A stretch of 7,219 nucleotides of DNA from GCA-2701705 sp964342155 (lineage in GTDB: Bacteria; Pseudomonadota; Gammaproteobacteria; GCA-002705445; GCA-002716945), in contig CAYFEQ010000018.1 of NCBI GenBank assembly GCA_964342155.1, positions 1 to 7,219 on the forward strand, in the 5' to 3' direction. The position numbers and the translations under genes were made by a program. The notes beneath the pieces were generated by a model. It saw nothing but the letters and a program-made list of their open reading frames with translations. It was not told where the DNA came from and did not search any database. How positions within the stretch are numbered: the first letter of the stretch is position 1; every line of letters starts with the position of its first letter. This document shows positions 1-5,186 of this stretch, piece after piece.

Positions 1-511
1 TACCTGATGAATGTGTTTTGCCTTTATCATGATCAAAAAAGACACCTGGTGAACGATGTAATTGAGAAACCACAACTCTTTCGGTTCCATTTATTATAAA
101 AGTCCCAAACTTAGTCATGATTGGTAATTCGCCTAAAAATACTTCTGGATTCTCAACAGCTTCATATTTCACTGTTGATTTTTTGTCGATACCAACTTCA
201 AGTTTTAAATTTACCTTAAGAGGGACAGAATAGGTTTTACCAGTAATTCTACATTCTTCCTCTGAATACTCCTCTTTACCTAACTTGTATCCATTGTATG
301 ACAGCTTAATATTATTTGAATAATCATATATTGGAAAGACAGATTCAAAAACTTTATGCAAACCAGATTTCTGATTATTTAAATTATCCCTTTCTAAAAA
401 TTGATTGTAAGATGTTACTTGTAGTTCTATTAAATTTGGTATTGGTAAAACATCACTAAGTTTTCCAAAATTTTTTCTTATTCTTTTTTTTGCTGTATAG
501 CTATATTTCAT
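1..511 (-). CDS. rpoB: RNA polymerase subunit beta, N-terminal part (runs off left edge)
   Basis: This is the first 170 codons, plus one base, of the RNA polymerase beta subunit, which with beta' forms the catalytic core of transcription. It starts at ATG 511-509 and the frame is open to the window edge. The start MKYSYTAKKRIRKNFGK closely matches gammaproteobacterial RpoB (E. coli MVYSYTEKKRIRKDFGK). Residues 139-169 match the conserved protrusion region, including INGTERVVVSQLHRSPG and FFDHDKGKTHSSG. V146, a position of the N-terminal rifampicin cluster in E. coli, is the usual valine. An AAGGA Shine-Dalgarno sequence lies at 523-527, 11 bases before the ATG, which is a slightly long spacing. 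The gene follows rplL after 82 bases and is probably co-transcribed with it, as in the rplJL-rpoBC operon. About seven eighths of the gene, and presumably rpoC, lie outside the window. Confidence 0.97.
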   Translation of the reverse strand, partial: MKYSYTAKKRIRKNFGKLSDVLPIPNLIELQVTSYNQFLERDNLNNQKSGLHKVFESVFPIYDYSNNIKLSYNGYKLGKEEYSEEECRITGKTYSVPLKVNLKLEVGIDKKSTVKYEAVENPEVFLGELPIMTKFGTFIINGTERVVVSQLHRSPGVFFDHDKGKTHSSG

Positions 512-529
512 ATACAAATAAATCCTTGA

Positions 530-547
530 TACCTTCAAATGAAGGTA
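530..547 (-). promoter_or_regulatory. Hairpin in the rplL-rpoB spacer
   Basis: A perfect 7-bp inverted repeat (TACCTTC / GAAGGTA on either strand) with a 4-base loop lies just upstream of the rpoB ribosome binding site. No U-tract follows it on the minus strand, so it does not look like a full intrinsic terminator. In E. coli the rplL-rpoB spacer carries an attenuator and an RNase III processing site that set beta-subunit output relative to L7/L12. A similar role here is inferred from position only. The stem could also partly limit access to the AAGGA at 523-527. Confidence 0.45.
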
Positions 548-593
548 GTTAATTAATAGCGATCCCTAGAAAGCCTGTTTAATCTCAACGCTT

Positions 594-974
594 TTATTTA
601 AGTTCAACTGTTCCGCCAGCTTCTTCAAGTTGTTTCTTGAAAGCTTCAGCTTCTTCTTTTTTTACACCTTCTTTTAAGTCACATGGAGCACTTTCTGCTT
701 TTGCTTTTGCTTCTCCAAGACCTAATCCAGTAATTGCTCTTACAGCTTTGATAATTGCAACTTTGTTGCTACCAACGCCGGTTAAAGAAATAGTATATTC
801 TGATTTCTCCTCAGCGGCTGCTTCTCCAGCATCAGCGGCTGCTGGTGCGGCTGCTGGTGCAGCGGCGGCTGCTTTAACTCCGAACTTTTCTTCCATTTCT
901 GAAACCAAGTCTACAACTTCCATAACAGTCATATTTGATATTGTTTCCAGAATTTGGTCTTTTGTTACTGCCAT
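594..974 (-). CDS. rplL: 50S ribosomal protein L7/L12
   Basis: Multicopy stalk protein that recruits and stimulates translational GTPases such as EF-Tu and EF-G. The 126-residue product (E. coli 121) has the N-terminal dimerisation and L10-binding helices (about 1-33), an Ala/Pro-rich hinge (35-55), and the C-terminal factor-binding domain with KVAIIKAVRAITGLGLGEAK (71-90). I chose ATG 974, five codons inside the longest frame, because GGGAG at 983-987 sits 8 bases before it and the product then begins MAVTKDQILE as expected. The hinge is slightly longer than in E. coli. Cys98, in SAPCDLKEG, replaces a residue that is normally alanine or similar, and this is unusual for a protein that usually lacks cysteine. 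It lies 27 bases after rplJ, with which it is surely co-transcribed. Confidence 0.98.
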   Translation of the reverse strand: MAVTKDQILETISNMTVMEVVDLVSEMEEKFGVKAAAAAPAAAPAAADAGEAAAEEKSEYTISLTGVGSNKVAIIKAVRAITGLGLGEAKAKAESAPCDLKEGVKKEEAEAFKKQLEEAGGTVELK

Positions 975-982
975 TTTATTTA

Positions 983-987
983 CTCCC
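983..987 (-). promoter_or_regulatory. rplL ribosome binding site (GGGAG)
   Basis: GGGAG on the minus strand ends 8 bases before ATG 974. It fixes the rplL start there and rules out the upstream in-frame ATG at 989, which overlaps this site. Confidence 0.85.
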
Positions 988-1001
988 ATTCAAAAAAATT
1001 A

Positions 1002-1523
1002 CTAATTCTTAGATTGTTTAATTGCCTCAAAAGTTCTGACTACTTTAGTAGGTACTGCGTTCATGGTAGCCAGGAGTTTCTGTATTGGTGCTTGCATTAC
1101 AGACATCAGCATTGATATCGCTTCATCATAAGATGGTAAAGATGCTAATTTCTTTACTTCCGATACATCTAACTCATTTCCTTTATATGACAATGATTTA
1201 ATTGTTATATTTTCATGATCATCAACAAATTTCTTTATGAGCTTTGCAAATCCACTTAGGTTATCCTTTGAAACTGCCAAAATCTGAGGTCCAACTATTT
1301 TTTCACCCAAATTTGAAAATTCAGAATCTTTTAAAGCCATTTTTAACATATTGTTTTTAACAACTTTTACATATATATCAGATTGTCTAGACAGCTTTCT
1401 AAATTCATTTAGCTCATTTGAAGTAAGTCCGCGATAATCCGCCGTTAAAACAGTTTCTGCCTCACTTAAGATATCAGATACTTCTTTAACTAGATTCTTT
1501 TTTAATTCTAGATTCAATGCCAT
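1002..1523 (-). CDS. rplJ: 50S ribosomal protein L10
   Basis: L10 anchors L7/L12 dimers to 23S rRNA, forming the base of the ribosomal stalk. The product is 173 residues (E. coli 165), starts MALNLELKKNLVKEVSDIL, and has the conserved ADYRGLTSNELNEFRK (28-43) and VVKNNMLKMAL (54-64) stretches of the RNA-binding domain. VGPQILAV is at 77-84. The C-terminal helix from about 134 to 172 should bind L12 dimers. ATG 1523 is preceded by AAGGA at 1532-1536 with 8 bases of spacing, and this site overlaps the rplA stop codon. Only 11 bases separate it from rplA, so the long intergenic L10 leader of E. coli-type operons is absent here. It ends with TAG, 27 bases before rplL. Confidence 0.97.
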   Translation of the reverse strand: MALNLELKKNLVKEVSDILSEAETVLTADYRGLTSNELNEFRKLSRQSDIYVKVVKNNMLKMALKDSEFSNLGEKIVGPQILAVSKDNLSGFAKLIKKFVDDHENITIKSLSYKGNELDVSEVKKLASLPSYDEAISMLMSVMQAPIQKLLATMNAVPTKVVRTFEAIKQSKN

Positions 1524-1534
1524 GATTCGCTTCC

Positions 1535-2239
1535 TTAAGTATTTCCTTCAGCAATTGTGGATAAGTCTACCTTAATTCCGGGCCCCATAGTAGAGGATAT
1601 TGTAAGATTTTTCATATATTTTCCCTTTGTTGATGAAGGTTTTACTTTATTTAGGTCGTTTATTAGCGTTTTGATATTTTCTGACAGTTGTTTTGCCTCA
1701 AAATCTACTTTCCCAACGGTAGTGTGTATGATTCCAGCCTTATCAATTTTGTATCTAATTTGTCCTTTTTTTGCCTTTTCTACAGCTTGACCAATGTTTT
1801 TTGTAACCGTTCCTTCCTTAGGATTCGGCATTAAATTTTTTGGTCCTAAAATTCTTCCTAATTGTCCTAATAATTTCATACACTCTGGAGTAGCAATTAC
1901 AATATCAGCATCTAAATCTTTGTCTTTTTTTATTTCTTCAATTAAATCCTCAAACCCAACTTTATCTGCCCCAGCTTTCTTGGCAGCTGTTACGTCTTGT
2001 CCTTCTGCAAAAACAACTACTTTCGAAGGTTTTCCTATGCCATGCGGTAGAGTTGAAGAACCACGAACACTTTGATCAGATTTAGTTATATCTATACCTA
2101 GATTTATGCTTATATCAACAGTTTCACTAAATTTAAGTTTAGGAAGACTTCTTAACATTTCAATTGCATCATCTAGAGAATATGCTTGCATTGCATCTAC
2201 TTTCTCATCAATTATTTTACGTCTTTTGCTCAATCCCAT
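1535..2239 (-). CDS. rplA: 50S ribosomal protein L1
   Basis: L1 forms the mobile arm next to the ribosomal E site, and in many bacteria represses its own rplK-rplA message. The product is 234 residues, the same length as in E. coli. Recognisable blocks are INLGIDITKSDQSVRG (45-60), the L1 signature around LGRILGPKNLMPNPKEGTV (127-145), GQIRYKIDKAGIIHTTVGKV (159-178) and ISSTMGPGIKVD (214-225). I chose ATG 2239; a longer frame would begin at a TTG at 2251 inside rplK. The ATG lies one base after the rplK stop TAG, so translational coupling is likely. A weak GAG lies 7 bases upstream, with a GAGG further away. Nothing in the coding sequence looks damaged. Confidence 0.97.
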   Translation of the reverse strand: MGLSKRRKIIDEKVDAMQAYSLDDAIEMLRSLPKLKFSETVDISINLGIDITKSDQSVRGSSTLPHGIGKPSKVVVFAEGQDVTAAKKAGADKVGFEDLIEEIKKDKDLDADIVIATPECMKLLGQLGRILGPKNLMPNPKEGTVTKNIGQAVEKAKKGQIRYKIDKAGIIHTTVGKVDFEAKQLSENIKTLINDLNKVKPSSTKGKYMKNLTISSTMGPGIKVDLSTIAEGNT

Positions 2240-2240
2240 A

Positions 2241-2669
2241 CTAATTCTCAACCTCTATACCCATACTCCTAGCTGTTCCAGCAATTATCTTTACTGATTT
2301 CTCTAGGTCCGCTCCTGTCAAATCACCTTCTTTTTGTTTCACAATCTCTTCTATTTGTTTGATTGTAACTTTACCAACCTTATCGCTTTGAGGTGTAGGA
2401 CTTCCTTTTTGTATGCCCGCAGCTTTTTTTAACAAAATGGCAGCAGGTGTAGATTTAATAATAAAATCGAATGATCTGTCTTTATAAACATTTATAACTA
2501 CCGGTAGAGCTAAACCTTTTTCTGTATCCTTAGTCCTGTCGTTAAACTGTTTACAGAAGTCTTGTATATTCAAACCATGCTGCCCAAGTGCTGGGCCAAC
2601 TGGAGGAGCTGGATTTGCGCTTCCAGCAGGTACCTGTAATTTAACTTGGTTTATGAGTTCTTTTGCCAT
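2241..2669 (-). CDS. rplK: 50S ribosomal protein L11
   Basis: L11 binds the GTPase-associated region of 23S rRNA and is needed for RelA sensing of stalled ribosomes. The product from ATG 2669 is 142 residues, exactly the E. coli length. It carries the N-terminal motif APPVGPALGQHGLNIQDFCK (21-40), the thiostrepton and RelA-related proline region, and the C-terminal rRNA-binding domain with KVTIKQIEEIVKQKEGDL (100-117) and IIAGTARSMGIEV (128-140). The longer frame from 2687 is rejected because it runs into nusG and adds six residues absent from the family. A short AAGG-type site precedes the ATG by about 8 bases. The gap to nusG is only 4 bases, so no L1-binding leader fits between them. Confidence 0.98.
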   Translation of the reverse strand: MAKELINQVKLQVPAGSANPAPPVGPALGQHGLNIQDFCKQFNDRTKDTEKGLALPVVINVYKDRSFDFIIKSTPAAILLKKAAGIQKGSPTPQSDKVGKVTIKQIEEIVKQKEGDLTGADLEKSVKIIAGTARSMGIEVEN

Positions 2670-2673
2670 TAAT

Positions 2674-3207
2674 CTAACCTTTTTCAACTTGCGTTAAAGA
2701 TAATTCAATAGGTGTTGGTTTTCCAAAAACTAATACAGAAACTGTTAATCTATTCTTTTCAAAATCAACTGTTTCTACAACTCCGTTGAAATCGTTGAAT
2801 GGACCATCAGTTATTCTTATAACTTCGCCCGCCTCAAAAATAACTTTTGGTTTTGGTTTATCAACACCTTTTTGTATATCTCTAATAAGATTTTCAGCTT
2901 CTTCTTTATTTAAAGGAGAAGGTTTGTCACCAGATGCTCCTACAAAATTTAAAACCTTCGGTACATTTCGGACAAGATGCCAAGTTTCATCATTAAGATC
3001 CATTTTAATCATAACGTATCCAGGAAAGTACTTTCTTTCGGTTTTTCTCTTTTGTCCTTCTTTCATTTCAACTACTTCCTCTGTTGGAACATAGACTTGC
3101 TCAAAAGAATCCTGAAATCCACTTCTTTTAATTCTATCTTCTAATGCTAATTTTACTTTGTTTTCATAACCCGAAAAGGATTGCAAAACATACCATCTCA
3201 TAGCCAT
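2674..3207 (-). CDS. nusG: Transcription termination/antitermination factor NusG
   Basis: NusG binds RNA polymerase through its N-terminal domain and Rho or ribosomal S10 through its KOW domain, coupling transcription to translation. The 177-residue product (E. coli 181) shows RWYVLQSFSGYENKVKLAL (4-22), VPTEEVVEMKEGQKRKTERK (40-59), FPGYVMIKM (61-69) and WHLVRNVPKVLNFVG (76-90) in the NGN domain. The KOW domain follows with FEAGEVIRITDGPFNDFNGV (124-143). I chose ATG 3207, because GGAG at 3215-3218 lies 7 bases upstream. The 11 extra residues of the longer frame (from 3240) lie inside secE and have no counterpart in the family. The start overlaps the secE stop by one base (TAATG), which implies coupled translation, as in the classic secE-nusG operon. 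Confidence 0.98.
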   Translation of the reverse strand: MAMRWYVLQSFSGYENKVKLALEDRIKRSGFQDSFEQVYVPTEEVVEMKEGQKRKTERKYFPGYVMIKMDLNDETWHLVRNVPKVLNFVGASGDKPSPLNKEEAENLIRDIQKGVDKPKPKVIFEAGEVIRITDGPFNDFNGVVETVDFEKNRLTVSVLVFGKPTPIELSLTQVEKG

Positions 3208-3572
3208 TACCCAACTCCATATAAAGTTCCAACACCCCAACCTAACAACATATCAAATAACCAAAGCATTATACCTATTAATATAACAACCACAAAAACA
3301 CCTAAAGCGGTTTGCAAAGTTTCTTGTTTAGTTGGCCAAGTTACTTTTTTTAGTTCAACTTTGGAATCTATTACATAACTATATACAGTTTTCCCAAAAT
3401 CAGTAAGATATGTTATATAAGCTGCAATAATCATTATAAAAATGAGTGCCACTACTCTATAAAATAAACGTATTTCAGAAAAATAATAAAACGAGATTAT
3501 ACCAGCAATCAGTATGGTTGTTGATAACAGTAAAAGCGGTGTGTTGTTATTAAACTTATCAGACTCAACCAT
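3207..3572 (-). CDS. secE: Preprotein translocase subunit SecE
   Basis: SecE is the essential clamp subunit of the SecYEG protein-export channel in the inner membrane. The product is 121 residues (E. coli 127) and has three predicted membrane helices (about 12-31, 37-55 and 88-111), the form typical of gammaproteobacteria. The diagnostic cytoplasmic motif SKVELKKVTWPTKQETLQT is at 70-88, just before the last helix. I chose ATG 3572 (MVESDKF) over ATG 3587 because GGGAAG at 3580-3585 lies 7 bases before it, and the longer start has only a poor site. The gene follows tRNA-Trp by 25 bases and overlaps nusG by one base. It is probably expressed from a promoter upstream of the tRNA or tuf. Confidence 0.95.
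   Translation of the reverse strand: MVESDKFNNNTPLLLLSTTILIAGIISFYYFSEIRLFYRVVALIFIMIIAAYITYLTDFGKTVYSYVIDSKVELKKVTWPTKQETLQTALGVFVVVILIGIMLWLFDMLLGWGVGTLYGVG
3215..3218 (-). promoter_or_regulatory. nusG ribosome binding site (GGAG)
   Basis: GGAG inside the end of secE lies 7 bases before ATG 3207 and decides the nusG start. The second in-frame ATG (3201) is too far from it to be preferred. Confidence 0.75.
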
Positions 3573-3579
3573 AGTATAT

Positions 3580-3585
3580 CTTCCC
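3580..3585 (-). promoter_or_regulatory. secE ribosome binding site (GGGAAG)
   Basis: GGGAAG lies 7 bases before ATG 3572. It overlaps the alternative ATG at 3587, so the shorter SecE start is the better choice. Confidence 0.7.
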
Positions 3586-3597
3586 ATCGAATCTCAT

Positions 3598-3670
3598 CAG
3601 GCCAGGAGGGACTCGAACCCCCAACCTACGGTTTTGGAGACCGTCGCTCTACCAATTGAGCTACTAGCCT
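3598..3670 (-). tRNA. trpT: tRNA-Trp (CCA anticodon)
   Basis: A 73-base tRNA folds into a full cloverleaf. The acceptor stem is AGGCTAG/CTGGCCT with one G-U pair; the D arm is GCTC/GAGC; the anticodon stem is ACGGT/ACCGT. The loop CTCCAAA gives anticodon CCA (3635-3637), which reads UGG. The T arm is GGGGG/CCCTC with one G-U pair, and its loop is TTCGAGT. The discriminator base is G, as expected for tRNA-Trp. The bases after it are ATGA, so the CCA tail is not encoded. It sits between tuf and secE, a common location in proteobacteria. Confidence 0.97.
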
Positions 3671-3700
3671 ATCAATCTAATTAAATCAGATGATTGGCTT

Positions 3701-4891
3701 TTACTCTATAATTTTAGTGACAACTCCAGCGCCAACTGTCTTACCACCTTCACGAATTGCAAACTTAAGCTTCTCTTCCATCGCAATTGGTGTAATAAGT
3801 TCGACATTCATCTTAACATTGTCACCAGGCATTACCATTTCAACATCTTTTGGTAACTCAATTGCACCGGTAACATCTGTTGTTCTAAAATAAAATTGTG
3901 GTCTATAGTTACCAAAAAAAGCAGTATGTCTACCGCCCTCTTCTTTTGATAATACATAAACCTCACATTCAAACTTAGTGTGTGGTTTCACAGAACCAGG
4001 GATACATAAAACTTGTCCGCGCTCTACTTCTTCTCTTTTTGTTCCCCTGAGTAACACACCTACGTTGTCACCAGCAACACCTTCATCAAGTAATTTACGG
4101 AACATTTCAACACCAGTACAAGTTGTTTTTTGTGTATCTCTAATTCCTACTATTTCTATTTCATCGCCAACGTTTACTTTTCCTCTTTCTATCCTTCCTG
4201 TAACTACTGTACCTCTTCCAGAAATCGAGAAAACATCTTCAATAGGCATTAAAAACTTTCCATCTATCGGTCTTTCTGGTACTGGAATAAATTTATCCAT
4301 TTCAGATATAAGCTTCTCAATTGATGGTATTCCAATATCACTTGCATCTCCTTCAATTGCTTTTAGCGCTGAACCACTAACTATTGGAACTTTATCTCCA
4401 GGAAAATCATACTTGGTTAGTAATTCTCGGATTTCCATTTCAACTAGCTCTGTTAATTCTTTATCATCAACCTGATCTGCTTTATTTAAATAAACAACTA
4501 CGTGAGGCACACCTACTTGTCTAGCTAATAATATATGTTCTCGGGTTTGAGGCATTGGTCCATCAGCTGCTGAACAAACTAATATTGCGCCATCCATTTG
4601 AGCTGCACCTGTAATCATATTTTTGACATAATCGGCATGACCTGGGCAGTCTACGTGTGCATAATGACGATCATCAGATTCATATTCCACATGCGCTGTT
4701 GCTATGGTGATTCCACGTGCCTTTTCTTCAGGAGCATTATCGATTTGATCATACGCCTTAAATTCTCCACCGTGCTTTTCTCCCATAACTTTTGTTAAAG
4801 CAGCGGTTAGTGTTGTTTTACCATGATCGACATGGCCTATAGTACCTACATTTACATGCGGTTTATTTCTTTCAAATTTTTCCTTTGACAT
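3701..4891 (-). CDS. tuf: Elongation factor Tu
   Basis: EF-Tu carries aminoacyl-tRNA to the ribosomal A site and hydrolyses GTP on codon recognition. The product is 396 residues (E. coli 394). GTPase motifs are intact: G1 GHVDHGKT (19-26), switch I RGITIATAH (59-67) with T62, G3 DCPGH (81-85) with catalytic H85, G4 NKAD (136-139) and G5 SGSAL. Domains 2 and 3 follow, with SISGRGTVVTGRIERG and YRPQFYFRTTDVTG. ATG 4891 is preceded by GAGG at 4901-4904, 9 bases upstream. Several positions (EFKAYDQID, ITIATAHVEYE, LNKADQVDD, VELITPIAMEEKL) resemble alphaproteobacterial EF-Tu as I recall it, while CTGVEMFRKLLDEG and REEVERGQVL look gammaproteobacterial. It follows tRNA-Thr as tufB does in E. coli. 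A second tuf copy near fusA is common but cannot be judged here. Confidence 0.98.
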   Translation of the reverse strand: MSKEKFERNKPHVNVGTIGHVDHGKTTLTAALTKVMGEKHGGEFKAYDQIDNAPEEKARGITIATAHVEYESDDRHYAHVDCPGHADYVKNMITGAAQMDGAILVCSAADGPMPQTREHILLARQVGVPHVVVYLNKADQVDDKELTELVEMEIRELLTKYDFPGDKVPIVSGSALKAIEGDASDIGIPSIEKLISEMDKFIPVPERPIDGKFLMPIEDVFSISGRGTVVTGRIERGKVNVGDEIEIVGIRDTQKTTCTGVEMFRKLLDEGVAGDNVGVLLRGTKREEVERGQVLCIPGSVKPHTKFECEVYVLSKEEGGRHTAFFGNYRPQFYFRTTDVTGAIELPKDVEMVMPGDNVKMNVELITPIAMEEKLKFAIREGGKTVGAGVVTKIIE

Positions 4892-4968
4892 GTTTAAAAG
4901 CCTCAGTTTTAGTTACAGTTTTACAAGTGGTGTAATAATAAACTACTTTTAATCTCAAATACACTAAA

Positions 4969-4991
4969 ATTTTACTAAAATCCAGTAAAAT
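4969..4991 (-). repeat. Inverted repeat in the tuf leader
   Basis: Two perfect 8-base arms (ATTTTACT / AGTAAAAT) flank a 7-base spacer in the 157 bases between tRNA-Thr and tuf. The stem is almost all A-T, so it would be weak as RNA, and only three U residues follow directly on the minus strand. It could be a poor terminator, an operator-like dyad or chance. It is about 80 bases before the tuf start. The rest of this leader shows no clear promoter and no real open reading frame. Confidence 0.3.
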
Positions 4992-5048
4992 ATGGAAGAA
5001 AACCCCTTTATTCATTGAAGATTTTGTCTGTAGAAACATTGCTTTGTT

Positions 5049-5121
<73 letters not shown>

Positions 5122-5155
5122 AAATTTTAAATATGATGATAGAGAAATAGTTATG

Positions 5156-5161
5156 ATTATA
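5156..5161 (-). promoter_or_regulatory. Candidate -10 box for the tRNA-Thr/tuf transcript
   Basis: A perfect TATAAT lies 34 bases before the 5' end of mature tRNA-Thr, which leaves room for a short trimmed leader. No good -35 hexamer is found 16-18 bases upstream (the best, TAGCTA, matches TTGACA at three positions). The site is in the 65-base gap after the transporter gene. That gap holds no convincing terminator, so read-through from upstream is also possible. In AT-rich DNA such boxes arise by chance. Confidence 0.35.
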
Positions 5162-5186
5162 CAAGATGAAGAAAACCTAGCTATGT

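Noticed and set aside
578..588. An 11-base match (TTGAGATTAAA on the minus strand) shared by the rplL-rpoB spacer and the tuf leader (4948-4958)
   Set aside because: Matches of this length and composition are expected by chance in 7 kb of AT-rich DNA, and neither copy has a well-spaced -10 box.
637..1005. Plus-strand open frame with an Ala-rich product
   Set aside because: It is the antisense shadow of rplL; its Ala-rich part only mirrors the GC-rich hinge codons.
1564..1600. Possible stem (TCTAC/GTAGA around GGGCCC) near the end of rplA as a relocated L10 leader
   Set aside because: The bases encode the conserved STMGPGIKVD segment of L1, and the stem is short; nothing shows an L10 leader fold.
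3673..3697. Partly palindromic AT-rich sequence between tuf and tRNA-Trp
   Set aside because: Stems are short and alternative pairings compete; there is no U-tract, and it is probably just a tRNA-processing spacer.
3978..4475. 165-codon plus-strand open frame within tuf
   Set aside because: It is the antisense shadow of a strongly conserved gene, with no ribosome binding site or family resemblance.
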